In this document: piece after piece, positions 27,452 through 37,801 of the stretch
How the letters are laid out: the number at the start of each line of letters is the position of its first letter
Position numbering within the stretch: the first letter of the stretch is position 1
From: an uncultured Clostridium sp.
GTDB lineage: Bacteria; Bacillota; Clostridia; TANB77; CAG-508
Assembly: GCA_902492105.1 (NCBI GenBank)
Contig: CABUKD010000001.1
Location: 20,072 to 84,071 of the forward strand
DNA: 64,000 nucleotides
Reading direction: 5' to 3'
Made by a program: the position numbers and the translations under genes
The notes under the pieces: generated by a model
Seen by the model: only the letters and a program-made list of their open reading frames with translations
What the model was told of the DNA's origin: nothing
The model's database searches: none

Positions 27452-28470
27452 ATAGTCCTCCTATTACTTTTTTTATGAATATAATTCCAAGAATCTCTAC
27501 ACATATCTTCTAAATTTTTATTTGCTACCCATCCTAATTCATTTTTAGCTTTTGTAGCATCAGCATAGTATATTGGTAAGTCTCCTTCTCTTCTTGCTGT
27601 ATATTGATAAGGAACTTGTACTTTATTTACTCTCATAAAGGTATCTACCATTTCTTGAACCGTATAAGGTTTACCTGTTCCTAAATTATATATATAAATG
27701 CCTGATTTTTCTTTTTCTAATTTTTCTAAGGCTTTAATATGACCTTTTGCTAAATCTACAACATGTAGAAAATCTCTAGCACCTGTACCATCTTTTGTTT
27801 CTTTGTAATCATTTCCAAAAATATTAAGATGGTCTAGTTCTTTATTGGCTACTTTCATGATAAATGGCATTAAGTTGTTAGGAATTCCTTGTGGATTTTC
27901 TCCAATTAACCCACTTTCATGTGCTCCTACTGGATTAAAATATCTTAGAATTGCAATATCCCATTCCTTATCTGAATTATAAAGGTCTTCTAAGATTGTT
28001 TCTATCATAGATTTAGTAGTTCCATAAGGATTGGTAGTTTCTCCTCTTTTCATTTCTTCTGTATACTGTATTTCTTTTCTTTCCCCATAAACAGTTGCAG
28101 ATGAACTAAATACAAAACTCTTCACATTATATTTTTGCATAGTCTGTAATAACATAATTGCACCTGAAACATTATTATAATAATATTTTAATGGTTCTTT
28201 AACAGATTCTCCTACAGCTTTGAATCCTGCAAAATTCATAACAGCTTCAATCTCATTTTCTTCAAAAATTTTTTCTAAAGATTCTCTATCTAAATAATTT
28301 ACTTCATAGAATTTTACCTCTTTTCCAGTTATCTTTTTTATACTTTGCAATACATCTGGTTTACTATTAGAAAAATCATCTAAGATAACTACTTCTTTTC
28401 CAATATTTAATAATTCTACTACTGTATGACTACCTATGTAACCCGTCCCACCAGTTACTAATATTGACAT
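27448..28470 (-). CDS. galE: UDP-glucose 4-epimerase
   Basis: A short-chain dehydrogenase-type epimerase of 340 residues: ILVTGGTGYIGSHTVVELL (NAD binding), catalytic Ser in FSSSATVYG, YGTTKSMIE (YxxxK), and a C-terminal substrate domain with YTVQEMVD and YYADATKAKNELGW. It interconverts UDP-glucose and UDP-galactose, or their N-acetyl forms, feeding the operon. Start at the ATG after AGGAGGAG; an upstream in-frame ATG lacks a good site. Confidence 0.96.
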   Translation of the reverse strand: MSILVTGGTGYIGSHTVVELLNIGKEVVILDDFSNSKPDVLQSIKKITGKEVKFYEVNYLDRESLEKIFEENEIEAVMNFAGFKAVGESVKEPLKYYYNNVSGAIMLLQTMQKYNVKSFVFSSSATVYGERKEIQYTEEMKRGETTNPYGTTKSMIETILEDLYNSDKEWDIAILRYFNPVGAHESGLIGENPQGIPNNLMPFIMKVANKELDHLNIFGNDYKETKDGTGARDFLHVVDLAKGHIKALEKLEKEKSGIYIYNLGTGKPYTVQEMVDTFMRVNKVQVPYQYTARREGDLPIYYADATKAKNELGWVANKNLEDMCRDSWNYIHKKSNRRTI

Positions 28471-28543
28471 ACTCTCCTCCTTTATACAAAACATATTTAT
28501 TTTTTATTATTTTATACTATCAATCTACAAAAAGCAACCTATT

Positions 28544-29222
28544 TTATCTTTTTTCTAAAATAATTTCTTTTACCTTTTCCTTAACTTGTCCAATACTTAT
28601 ATGTGTAGTGTCTATTACTATTGCATCTCCAGCTATTTTTAAGGCTCCTACTGGTTTATGCATGTCATTATAATCTCTTTTTTTCATATCTTCTAAAGTT
28701 TCTTCATAGGTTGCTACAATTCCCTTTTCTTGGTTTTCTAAAAATCTTCTTTTTGCTCTTTCTTCTACATCTGCATCTAAGTAGATTTTGACATCTGCAT
28801 TTGGAAATACTACTGTGGTAATATCTCTTCCTTCCATAATAACATCCTGATTTTCTGCCATTTTTCTTTGCAAGTCTACCATAATTTCACGTACTTCTCC
28901 GGATAGAAGATACAGGAGATACAAAATTACTTACTTCTTTGGTTCTTATTTGCTTACTTACATCTTCTCCATTTAAATATACTGTAATTTCTCCATTTAT
29001 ATTTTGCATTTGAATATTAATATTTTTGGCAATTTCTATAATTTTTTCTTTTTCTTCTGTAGATTCAATAGAATTAATTCCTTTTCTTAAACATTCTAAT
29101 GCTACACATCGATACATTGCTCCTGTGTCTATATTAAGTAGATTTAATTCCTGTGCTATTAATTTTGTAATGGTTCCTTTTCCGGTTCCTGCTGGTCCAT
29201 CTATTGCTACAATAAACGACAT
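28544..29222 (-). CDS. cmk: Cytidylate kinase, split by a +1 frameshift at a CGG codon
   Basis: Frame 0 gives FIVAIDGPAGTGKGTITKL (P-loop), the DTGAMYRC segment and SNFVSPVSSI, 107 codons, then CGG AGA AGT ACG TGA. Skipping the C of the CGG codon (28901) gives GGA and continues as GEVREIMVDLQRKM, with MEGRDITTVVFPNADVKIYLDA and the RRFLENQEKG lid, to a normal end at 28544. The joined protein is about 225 residues, exactly the family size. Cmk phosphorylates CMP and dCMP and is important or essential in most bacteria, so a true null seems unlikely. The downstream half has no convincing own start. It is either recoded by +1 frameshifting or a sequence error. Confidence 0.9.
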
Positions 29223-29233
29223 TTTTTCTCCTC

Positions 29234-30211
29234 CTATTCATTTTCTCCTTTATTTTGGCTTTCTTGCTTTTCTGTTTTTTCTTTCTTTTCTTCTAAAGTT
29301 TGCACATTTTCTTGTTCTTGCTGTATATTTTTTTCTTCTATTTTTTGCAATTCTTCTGGCTCTAGCATATGTATTCCTTTTGCTACAATGGTTACTTGTT
29401 GCACATTCATAGTAGTTAATTTTTCTATCTCTTTTTTTATTTTTTGTTTGAACTCTCTTAAAGTTTCCAAAATGTTAAACCCATAATTAATAGAAACCTC
29501 CATATAAATGTTAGGTCCTTCTGGTGTACTTTCTACTCTAGTTCTCATAACTTTGTAAATGGCATCTGTTTTCTTTGCTAAATATTCTGCAATTTGGCGA
29601 AAGACTGTATCGGAAATAGTAAAATTTCCTAAATAACTAAAGGTTGGCCTAATAATTGATTTTTCTGCCATATAAGGGTCATTTCCTTTACCTTTGAATT
29701 TAAAAATTTGTAATGGGTCTAAAATATAGCCTGAAAAGTCTTTTTTGATTTCAAAGGTTGGTACAGGAATAACATGTTTTCCTTGTGTAGTACGAATTCT
29801 TTTGGCTGTTTCCATTTCTGTTTCTGTTGCGACATCTTGAATATAAATTCTTTTTTCTGGTTTGGAAAGTCCCAAATTTTCTGCAATTTTATCTACCATT
29901 CCATCTGAAGTACCCAGAATTAAAATAGATTCTGGTTTTAGTCTTCTAATTGCCTTTTTCATTTCGTTTCTATCTTTTTCATTTACAAAGATTGCCTTTT
30001 TTACAGTTTCTACTTTGGTAGGTGCTTTTTTAGCAGAAGTTCCTGCTACTACATTATTATCATGAATTAACAATCCATCATCAATAATATAGTGGATTTT
30101 ATTTTCATTTGCTACCATTTGGGCACGATAACTTTTCCCTGTTCCAGATGGTCCTACAAAGGCATATACTTTTATTTCTTCATTAGAAATTAAATTATTA
30201 AAAAGTTGCAA
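29234..30211 (-). CDS. P-loop ATPase fused to an Asp23/Gls24-like domain
   Basis: A protein of 325 residues. The N-terminus has AFVGPSGTGKSYRAQMVA (Walker A) and SILILGTSDGMVDKIA. The middle (about residues 190-270, SYLGNFTISDTVFRQIAEYLAKKTDAIYKV) resembles the Asp23/Gls24 alkaline-shock/envelope-stress fold. The tail is Glu/Gln/Lys-rich coiled coil. It starts at TTG after AAAGGAAG and is directly followed by cmk. Function is not established; it may be an ATP-dependent envelope-stress factor. Confidence 0.75.
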   Translation of the reverse strand: MQLFNNLISNEEIKVYAFVGPSGTGKSYRAQMVANENKIHYIIDDGLLIHDNNVVAGTSAKKAPTKVETVKKAIFVNEKDRNEMKKAIRRLKPESILILGTSDGMVDKIAENLGLSKPEKRIYIQDVATETEMETAKRIRTTQGKHVIPVPTFEIKKDFSGYILDPLQIFKFKGKGNDPYMAEKSIIRPTFSYLGNFTISDTVFRQIAEYLAKKTDAIYKVMRTRVESTPEGPNIYMEVSINYGFNILETLREFKQKIKKEIEKLTTMNVQQVTIVAKGIHMLEPEELQKIEEKNIQQEQENVQTLEEKKEKTEKQESQNKGENE

Positions 30212-30227
30212 TTTAGTTTCTTCCTTT

Positions 30228-31845
30228 CTACTCTTTTTCTACAGTAATAATTTGATATACAAATCCTCTATATTTTGGTCTAATTTTCTTTCTTGCTATT
30301 TCTTTTAAATCATATTTTTCTGCCATTTCATTGTACCACTCTAATCCTTCATGGTCAATTAAAATCATTCTGCCATGATAATCATCTAAAAAATCTTCCT
30401 CAAAAGTAATTTTTAGTGGTGGACTATAGTTTTCAAAAGGTGTTACATCATGGTTTGGATCTATGTGATATAAATACCAATTATATTCTGGCATCTGTAC
30501 AAAAATATTACTTGCATGGAAATAATCCTGATATAAAATCATATCTCCTTCTTTATATTGTTCTTGAATATAGCGAACTTCTTCTCCATTAGTAGAATCA
30601 TAATTTTCTTCTATAATAATGCTATTATTATATATACTCAAACCTAGAATAATCATTACTACAATACTAGAAATAATTTTCTGGTGTTTGGTGGAATTGC
30701 TAAATAAGAAATAGGCAAATGGGAAAAGAATAATTCCACTTGTAATTAACATATAACGATAATACATAATTGGTCTTATAAATATAGTAACAATTAACAT
30801 AGAAAAAAACAAGATATAATGTACTAATAAGCAATACCAAATAATAGTTAAATTCTTTTTTTGTTTTTTATGGCAAATAATCTGGTAAATTAAGTAGCTG
30901 TACATAATAATTGTAAAAATGGTACTAATAGTAACACTTAATCTTCCATTAAATTGTACTCCTAAAGGTGCTGCTATAGAATCTGTCCAGTTAAATGGAA
31001 TCCAATAAGACTGACTTACTTTTCCGTGCTTGTGTTAGAAATACAAATAGCCATGGTAGATAGCCTATAATTTCTATAATTGCTGTAAATAAAAATCTAA
31101 AAATATATTTCTTTTTTAACTTTTTCTTTTGTATTAGAAAATCTTCATAAGAAGTATAGTATGGTATTTTTTCTTCATACATTTTTTGTGAAAATAAAAT
31201 ATGTAGTAATAATAAAGCATTAATAATAGCAACTGCTACTAGTCCATAATAGTGGCAGTGGGCAGCACATAAGCTAGCTATAGCAAACAAAAGCCAATTT
31301 CTCTTTTTTTCTTGTTTGATACTTCTGTAAGCATATATGCCAGATAAAGTAGTAAATAGCATAGTCCAACTATACATTCTAATTTCCATTCCATACATTG
31401 CCATAAAAGGAAGGAATAGCATTAAAAAGGAGAAAGCTAGCCCTACTTTTGGTCCAAAATCTTTACGAATATGCGTAAATCCTAAAATTCCTATTAAAAT
31501 CCCTGCTGATACAGAAAATAGCCTAGCTATTAAAATAGAGTTTCCAAAAATACAAGTAACTGCTTTTAATAATAAATAATATAAAACAGGATGAACATCA
31601 TTGCTATCGATACGAATAATTTCACTAATATCATGGGAAACTAGAGCTATGGTATAACTTTCATCAAACCATACCTCTGTGTGAAATGCTCCCAATAGAA
31701 TAAAGATGCTACCTAATATGATAATTAAAATATGGAACCATTTTGATACTATAATATTTTCTATTTTACTTTTGTTATTACTTTGTTGTTTTTGTGTAGC
31801 TTCTTCTTTTTGCTTTCTTTTTGCTAGCTTTTCTTCTTTCTTCAT
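30228..31845 (-). CDS. GT39/PMT-like membrane glycosyltransferase, split by a +1 frameshift at a CGG codon
   Basis: The first part (273 codons) has an N-terminal Lys/Gln-rich stretch, then a membrane segment, WFDESYTIAL with the catalytic acidic residue of GT-C enzymes, HPVLYY, and several membrane spans to WLFVFLTQA. Frame 0 then reads CGG and stops ten codons later. Skipping the C at 31026 gives GGA and continues as GKVSQSYWIPFNWTD and further spans to the stop at 30228. The joined protein is about 538 residues and aligns with the intact neighbour at 31970-33646 (LAQFQTVSKGFWIQ opposite LTQAGKVSQSYWIP). It probably transfers a sugar from a polyprenyl-phosphate donor outside the membrane. 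Confidence 0.88.
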
Positions 31846-31969
31846 TATTTTCCCCTTATTTTTTGTTACTATGTTTTCTATTTGTGTTGTTCTTCTATGG
31901 TATTGTTTTTATTTTATTTTTTTAACTTTTTACTTTTTTACCTTTTTATCTTTCTACTTTTTTATCTTT

Positions 31970-33646
31970 CTACTTTTTCTCTACTAAACTAATATAATAT
32001 TGATAGCCATGATATTCTGTGGAAAAGTGGTCTTGCTTAATTAATTTAAGGTTTTCTCCATAACGTTCTGACATTTCTCTATAAATGTTATAATTTCCTC
32101 CATCAATAACCCAAATTCTGCCATAATAGTCATCTAAACCCTCTAATGTTTTTATGGTTTTCATATTTTTACCAAAAGCTTGGTAAGCAGGTTCTACATT
32201 CCAATAATCTCCATCAAAAAAGCAGTTTGCAATATCTGGTAATTGCATACTAAGTACAAATCCATTACCTGTATTGCCAAATAAAAGAAGGTCATCTTGT
32301 TGTAAATCTTGTTTCACATATTCTAAAGGCTTGCTATTAGTTGGTCCATAATTCATGGTACTTACATTGTAATTTACAAAAATTGCTGTAATTAAGGTAA
32401 GAATACAAATAAGAATGGTTAATATTTTCTTGCCACCTTTTATCATAAAAAATGCCATAAAGAATATGAAGATTCCTGTTAAATTTAAGAAATATCTAGC
32501 ATATAAAATAGGTACTTTTAAAGAAATAATGAAAATACAAATAATCACAATGGCATATACACCAATGGCAAATAATCCTGGTTTGTTACTTTTTCTATGT
32601 TTTACTATTGCATAAATCATAGTGCCAATTGCATAAACAAGTAAAATAATACTAAAAGTAAGTGCTAACTCTTGTTTTAAAAATATAGTATCTAGATTTC
32701 CTGTAAATTGAAAAGTTAAAATTTGTAGCCATACTTCTATAGAAGGAGTTTGTATCCAAAATCCTTTTGATACAGTTTGGAATTGTGCTAATAAATAAAT
32801 GAGCCATGGTAAATATAAAGCTATTTGTATAATAGCAGAAGCAATAAAACATTTTAAGTTTAAAATATTGAATTTGCTTTTTTCTGTTATGGTTTTGTTT
32901 TCAGATTGTTTTTTATGTATTTTTATTTGATTTATAATGAAATAGATAAATAATGCTAAATTAATAATTCCTGCAGTTGCTAGACCATAATAATGGGTAT
33001 AACTAGCTGTTAAGCTAAAAACGGCAAATAAAACCCAATTTTTATAAAATCCCTTTGGCTTAGTTATTTTCTTTTTCTCTTTTTCTGTTTGATTATTTTG
33101 AGCTTTTGTTTTTTCTTCTTCTGTTAGTTTTTCTTGTGGTTGAAGGCTATTTTTATAAATTCTATAAGCATAAATTGCCATTAAGCTTACAAGTAACATT
33201 GCCCAAGTGTACATTCTAATTTCTCCTGAATATACACACATAATTGGCAAAAAAAACACGAAAAAGGAAAAAAGTAAGCCTACTTTTTCTCCAAAATCTT
33301 TTCTAATATGAGTATAGCCCAATATTCCTAATATAGCAATTGGAATCATGGATAATATTCTATAAATATAAATATTAGGTCCAAATAATAAATAAACAAT
33401 ATGTAAAATCCAATAATATAGCACAGGATGAACATCATTGCTTCCTATTGACCAAATATCAGCAAAGCTCTTATTGGCCATTCCAACAGAATAGCTTTCA
33501 TCAAACCATAAGTTTTGGTGAAAGATAGGAATACTAATAAAAATAATACCTAATAAAATAATAGCAATATGAATATATTTTAAATTTTTTTCTTGCTTTA
33601 AATTATATTCTTTATTTGGTATTTCTGTTACTTTACCTTTTTTCAT
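31970..33646 (-). CDS. GT39/PMT-like membrane glycosyltransferase
   Basis: A protein of 558 residues with a charged N-terminus, about eleven membrane segments and the GT-C signature NLWFDESYSVGMA followed by SNDVHPVLYYWILH. The C-terminal ectodomain (GDYWNVEPAYQAF, DDYYGRIWVIDGG) is hydrophilic. It is a paralogue of the frameshifted gene immediately downstream on the same strand, so the pair arose by duplication. A low-complexity Lys/Glu loop lies near residue 185. Acceptor unknown. Confidence 0.85.
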   Translation of the reverse strand: MKKGKVTEIPNKEYNLKQEKNLKYIHIAIILLGIIFISIPIFHQNLWFDESYSVGMANKSFADIWSIGSNDVHPVLYYWILHIVYLLFGPNIYIYRILSMIPIAILGILGYTHIRKDFGEKVGLLFSFFVFFLPIMCVYSGEIRMYTWAMLLVSLMAIYAYRIYKNSLQPQEKLTEEEKTKAQNNQTEKEKKKITKPKGFYKNWVLFAVFSLTASYTHYYGLATAGIINLALFIYFIINQIKIHKKQSENKTITEKSKFNILNLKCFIASAIIQIALYLPWLIYLLAQFQTVSKGFWIQTPSIEVWLQILTFQFTGNLDTIFLKQELALTFSIILLVYAIGTMIYAIVKHRKSNKPGLFAIGVYAIVIICIFIISLKVPILYARYFLNLTGIFIFFMAFFMIKGGKKILTILICILTLITAIFVNYNVSTMNYGPTNSKPLEYVKQDLQQDDLLLFGNTGNGFVLSMQLPDIANCFFDGDYWNVEPAYQAFGKNMKTIKTLEGLDDYYGRIWVIDGGNYNIYREMSERYGENLKLIKQDHFSTEYHGYQYYISLVEKK

Positions 33647-33867
33647 GTAAAAAATTCTCCTCTTTTTATTTTTTATTTTTTGTATTTTATATGTTTTTTC
33701 ATTTATTTATATATTTTTATATTTTATACTTTCATATTTTCTGCATGTTTTTTATTCTTTTGCATTATATCATTATTATATTCTATTGTCTAGATTCTTT
33801 TAGGATGAAAATAATTGGATAGATGCATTTTTGAATAGAAAATGGTTGAAATATGTATTTCATAAAA

Positions 33868-33992
33868 ATAACACTCCTTTGCAAATACGTTTTATAAAGA
33901 GGATGAAATCTCTTATAAACGTTTCTGTAAAGGAGTGTCCCTGTTGGCTGATTTTCAACCAATAAGTACCGTCCCTATTGGCTGATTTCACG
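33868..33992. repeat. Dispersed GGGAC-type repeat, copy B
   Basis: A long imperfect hairpin (ACACTCCTTTGCA...TGTAAAGGAGTGT, about 33872-33930) adjoins AGGGACACTCC and ATAGGGACGGTACT blocks read on the minus strand. It supplies the last codons and stop of the GT2 gene, as copy A does for DUF368. The remainder of 33647-33867 is AT-rich with no gene. Confidence 0.7.
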
Positions 33993-35207
33993 AATAGCAA
34001 TTTTTCTAACATGCTCGATTTTATCCCAACTAGTATCACGTTTAAATAAACATTTAAAGTTAATTGCAAGCCATGAGCCTAAGAATAAAGGATAACATAA
34101 TAGTCCTTTTATCATTGGTTTAATTGGTCTTTTATCTAACAACATAATTAAAACTGCTGTTCCTATTGGTAAGAGGAATGTTGGTATTACATATCTCAAA
34201 ATATTTAAAGTTAACTCTGCACTTGTCATTCCTTGTCCTGCATACATAACAAAATTTAAAAATAGTAATACTAATGTTGCCACAAACATTGGAATACTTC
34301 CAATAATGTACAAGAATCCATCAAAATTCATCATAGTTTTGTGTTCTTTAATTGCTAAGGCTAATGGTTTTGTGTATTCTTTGATACATTGTATATGACC
34401 AACTGTCCATCTTGTTCTTTGTTTCCAACTTTGTTTAAATCCTAATGGTTGTTCATCATAAACAATCGCATCTGCTGCCCAACCTAATTTTTTTCCTTTT
34501 ATAATTCTTTTTAAAGAAAATTCAATATCTTCTGTTAATGTTTTTGTATTCCAACCTTCTGGTTTAATTACATCAAATTTTACCATGAATCCAGTACCAT
34601 TAATAAGTGGTGATAATCCTACATTGTATCTAGCTAAATGGTAGAAACGGTTCATAGTCCAATAGAAAATAGTATATCCTGCTGTAATCCAGTTATCTGT
34701 TGGATTTTTGATATCTCTATATCCTTGTACTACATCTTCCCCTTGGCAAAGTTTTTTATTCATGTTTTTAATAAAATCTTCATGTACAATATTATCTGCA
34801 TCAAAAATGCAAAATGCATCATAAGGTGCATCTTCTTCAATTTTTTGTGCTAAAAACCAGTTTAAAGCATAACCTTTTGTTTTCTTTTCTGGGTCAAATC
34901 TTTCATACACAATAGCACCTGCATTTCTTGCTACTTCTGCAGTACGGTCTGTACAATTATCTGCAATAACATAAATATCTAGTAATTCCTTTGGATAGTT
35001 TTGCTTTTTTAAACTTTCTATTAATTCTGTTACAACATTTTCTTCGTTATGTGCTGGAATAATTGCCATAAAACGATGATTTTTTTCTACTAATAATGGC
35101 TTATCTTTTAGTTTTACTAATGAACAAATACTAATTGCTAATTGGTATAACCAAAATATAGTAATAATCCACACTAAAGCTTGTTGTAGAATGTATAGAT
35201 ATTCCAT
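33975..35207 (-). CDS. Processive-type GT2 membrane glycosyltransferase
   Basis: A protein of 410 residues with an N-terminal membrane span, a GT-A domain (MAIIPAHNEENVV, IADNCTDRTAEVAR, FDADNIV as DxD, TLTEDIEFSLK as TED, and QRTRWTVGHIQC as the QxxRW motif) and four C-terminal spans. The D, DxD, TED and QxxRW set is that of cellulose/hyaluronan synthase-like processive enzymes, so it may make a beta-linked glucan or poly-N-acetylglucosamine. The C-terminal residues ISQ and the stop come from an inserted repeat. Confidence 0.88.
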   Translation of the reverse strand: MEYLYILQQALVWIITIFWLYQLAISICSLVKLKDKPLLVEKNHRFMAIIPAHNEENVVTELIESLKKQNYPKELLDIYVIADNCTDRTAEVARNAGAIVYERFDPEKKTKGYALNWFLAQKIEEDAPYDAFCIFDADNIVHEDFIKNMNKKLCQGEDVVQGYRDIKNPTDNWITAGYTIFYWTMNRFYHLARYNVGLSPLINGTGFMVKFDVIKPEGWNTKTLTEDIEFSLKRIIKGKKLGWAADAIVYDEQPLGFKQSWKQRTRWTVGHIQCIKEYTKPLALAIKEHKTMMNFDGFLYIIGSIPMFVATLVLLFLNFVMYAGQGMTSAELTLNILRYVIPTFLLPIGTAVLIMLLDKRPIKPMIKGLLCYPLFLGSWLAINFKCLFKRDTSWDKIEHVRKIAIREISQ

Positions 35208-35332
35208 TTCTTCTCTCCTTTTTTAATTCCTTTACTTTTCTATTGTATGCTTGTTTTCTTCACAATATTAATTATACTATTTCCTTTTCTTTTTTGCAAC
35301 TATTATTTTTAACTTCATAAAATCTTAATGTC

Positions 35333-37453
35333 TTAATTTTCACTTGTAGTAGAAACCTCTAAATCCCTCATATTTAAATTAATTCTGCCTTGGTCATCAA
35401 TATCTGAAACTTTAACTGTTACTTCGTCTCCAATAGAAAGTACATCTTCTACCTTTTCCACTCTTTTATGAGAAATTTTAGAAATGTGTAATAATCCTTC
35501 ATTTCCACCACCTAAGTCAATAAATGCTCCAAATGGCATAATTCTGGTAACAGTTCCCTCATAAATTCCGCCTACTTCAATTACTTTAGCAACTTCTAAA
35601 ATCATATCCATTGCTTTTTGAGCATTAGCTGTATCTGTAGAGTAAACAAATACTTTTCCATCTTCTTCGATGTCAATTTTTACACCAGTTTCTTCAATAA
35701 TTTTATTAATCATTTTTCCACCAGGTCCAATAACATCCTTAATTTTTTCTGTATGAATCGTTGTGGTCATAATTTTTGGTGCATATTTTGAAATTTCTGC
35801 TCTTGGTTTACTAATAACTGGTAGCATTACATTGTCTAAAATATAGTCTCTTGCTACTTTTGTTCTTTCAAAAGCTTCTTTAATAATGTCATAAGTTAGA
35901 CCATCTATTTTAATATCTACTTGAATAGCAGTAATACCATCTTTGGTTCCACCTACTTTAAAGTCCATATCTCCAAAGAAGTCTTCAATTCCTTGAATAT
36001 CTGTAAGCATAATATATCTATTTGGATCATTTTTATCTGTTATAAGTCCTGTTGAGATACCTGCTACTGGCTTTTTAATAGGTACACCGGCATCCATTAA
36101 GGCAAGTGTGCTTCCACAAATACTTGCCTGTGAAGTTGAACCATTAGAAGATAATACTTCAGATACTACACGAATAGCATATGGAAATTCTTCTTCTGAA
36201 GGAAGTACTGGTACTAAAGCTTTTTCTGCTAAAGCTCCATGTCCTATTTCTCTTCTACCTGGACCTCTTGAAGGTCTTGCTTCTCCTACGCTATAGGATG
36301 GGAAGTTATATTGATGCATATATCTTTTTTCTGTTTCTTCGTCTAAACCATCTAGCATTTGTTCTTCACTTTTCATGCCAAGTGTTACTACAGACATAAC
36401 TTGGGTTTGTCCTCTTGTAAAAATAGCACTTCCATGCACTCTTGGTAGAACAGCTACTTCACAAGATAATGGTCTTATTTCGTCTATTTTTCTACCGTCT
36501 GGACGTTTATGTTCTTCTAGAATCATTTCTCTTACACAAGCTTTTTCTAAGTCATGAATGCTATCTGCTATATCTGTTTTCTTTTCTTCGGTAGCTTCTT
36601 CTCCATATTTTTCTACAAAATAGTTTGTAATATCTTCTGTAATTTTTTCAATATTTTCATCTCTTACGGTTTTGTCAGTAGCTTGTACATCTTGGTACAT
36701 TCTTTCTTTAAAGTTTTCTTCAATTTCTTTGTATACTTCTGGATCTGTAGCAAAAGATTTGTATTCAAATTTTGGTTTGCCTATTTCGTCTTTCATGTTT
36801 TGTATAAAATGGCAAATCTTTTTTATTTCTTCGTGTGCTTTTTTAATCGCTTCTAGCATAGTTTCATTTGGTATTTCATCAGCACCAGCTTCAATCATAG
36901 TAATTTTATCTAAAGTTCCTGCTACTGTTAAAGTTAGTCTGCTCTTTTCTCTTTGTGCTAATGTAGGATTTATAACAATTTCATTATCTACATATCCTAC
37001 ATTTACTGCTGCTGTTGGGCCTCCAAATGGAATGTCAGAAATAGAAAGTGCAGCTGATGCACCAATCATGGCACATACTTCTGGGCTATTATCTGGTTCT
37101 ACTGATAATACAGTAGCAACTACACAAGTATCATTTCTAAAATCTTTTGGGAATAATGGTCTTAATGGTCTGTCGATTGCTCTTGAAGTTAAAATTGCTT
37201 TGTCTGTTGGCTTTCCTTCCCTTTTGGTAAAGCTTCCTGGGATTTTACCTACTGCATATAGTTTCTCTTCGTAGTCTACAGATAATGGGAAAAAGTCTAT
37301 TCCCTCTTTTGGTTCTTTTGCTGCTGTTACATTTACCATAACAACAGTATCTCCGTAGCGTACTATTACACTACCATTGGCAAGTTCTGCAATTTTGCCT
37401 GTTTCAATACTTAGTTTTCTTCCTGCTAGTTCTGTTTCATAAATTTTAAACAT
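35333..37453 (-). CDS. pnp: Polyribonucleotide nucleotidyltransferase
   Basis: A full-length PNPase of 706 residues: two RNase PH domains (KEGIDFFPLSVDYEEKLYAVGKIPGSF and RPDGRKIDEIRPLSCEVAVLPR), FNFPSYSVGEARPSRGPGRREIGHG for phosphate binding, KH domain with IGPGGKMINKIIEETG, and S1 domain with GGIYEGTVTRIMPFGAFIDLG. It degrades RNA from the 3' end with phosphate. It lies downstream of rpsO on the same strand, the conserved order, with a structured leader between them. Confidence 0.98.
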   Translation of the reverse strand: MFKIYETELAGRKLSIETGKIAELANGSVIVRYGDTVVMVNVTAAKEPKEGIDFFPLSVDYEEKLYAVGKIPGSFTKREGKPTDKAILTSRAIDRPLRPLFPKDFRNDTCVVATVLSVEPDNSPEVCAMIGASAALSISDIPFGGPTAAVNVGYVDNEIVINPTLAQREKSRLTLTVAGTLDKITMIEAGADEIPNETMLEAIKKAHEEIKKICHFIQNMKDEIGKPKFEYKSFATDPEVYKEIEENFKERMYQDVQATDKTVRDENIEKITEDITNYFVEKYGEEATEEKKTDIADSIHDLEKACVREMILEEHKRPDGRKIDEIRPLSCEVAVLPRVHGSAIFTRGQTQVMSVVTLGMKSEEQMLDGLDEETEKRYMHQYNFPSYSVGEARPSRGPGRREIGHGALAEKALVPVLPSEEEFPYAIRVVSEVLSSNGSTSQASICGSTLALMDAGVPIKKPVAGISTGLITDKNDPNRYIMLTDIQGIEDFFGDMDFKVGGTKDGITAIQVDIKIDGLTYDIIKEAFERTKVARDYILDNVMLPVISKPRAEISKYAPKIMTTTIHTEKIKDVIGPGGKMINKIIEETGVKIDIEEDGKVFVYSTDTANAQKAMDMILEVAKVIEVGGIYEGTVTRIMPFGAFIDLGGGNEGLLHISKISHKRVEKVEDVLSIGDEVTVKVSDIDDQGRINLNMRDLEVSTTSEN

Positions 37454-37547
37454 GATAAATTCTTCCTTTCTTTTTACGTAAACATTATTTTTATTACCTA
37501 TAGCAAAGTCATTTTTCTTGTCTTAAATGTTTACAAAATTTATATTG

Positions 37548-37636
37548 AAACAATACCAAATTAGTGTAACCTCTATTATATGTTAAAATTTTCTTAACAC
37601 ATAATACAAGCTACTATCTAATTTTAGGTATTGTTT
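37548..37636 (-). ncRNA. Structured pnp leader hairpin
   Basis: In the 390-base gap between rpsO and pnp, a long imperfect hairpin is closed by a 10-bp stem (AAACAATACC with GGTATTGTTT), then AATTAG/CTAATT, then TATTATGTGTTAA/TTAACATATAATA around a small loop. In E. coli a double-stranded pnp leader is cut by RNase III for PNPase autoregulation; a similar role here is inference. The rest of the gap is AT-rich with only the rpsO terminator. Confidence 0.55.
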
Positions 37637-37801
37637 AAATATCTTTTGAAATTTTAAAATATTAATATCAATATTAGTACAAATACAATTATCAATATTT
37701 AATGTTGAATATATTATCTTTGTAAATAGTATTTGAATTTTTTCTAAAAAATATCCTTTTTTCGTTTAAAAAAGTGCATTTTTTGACAAGTCAATTTATA
37801 A

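Noticed and set aside
28544..28924. Downstream half of cmk as an independent gene starting at an internal codon
   Set aside because: It lacks a ribosome site and a P-loop, and the family sequence continues smoothly across the CGG from the upstream half.
37548..37800. A possible riboswitch between rpsO and pnp
   Set aside because: Only long self-complementary stems are visible; no conserved ligand-binding core that I recognise.
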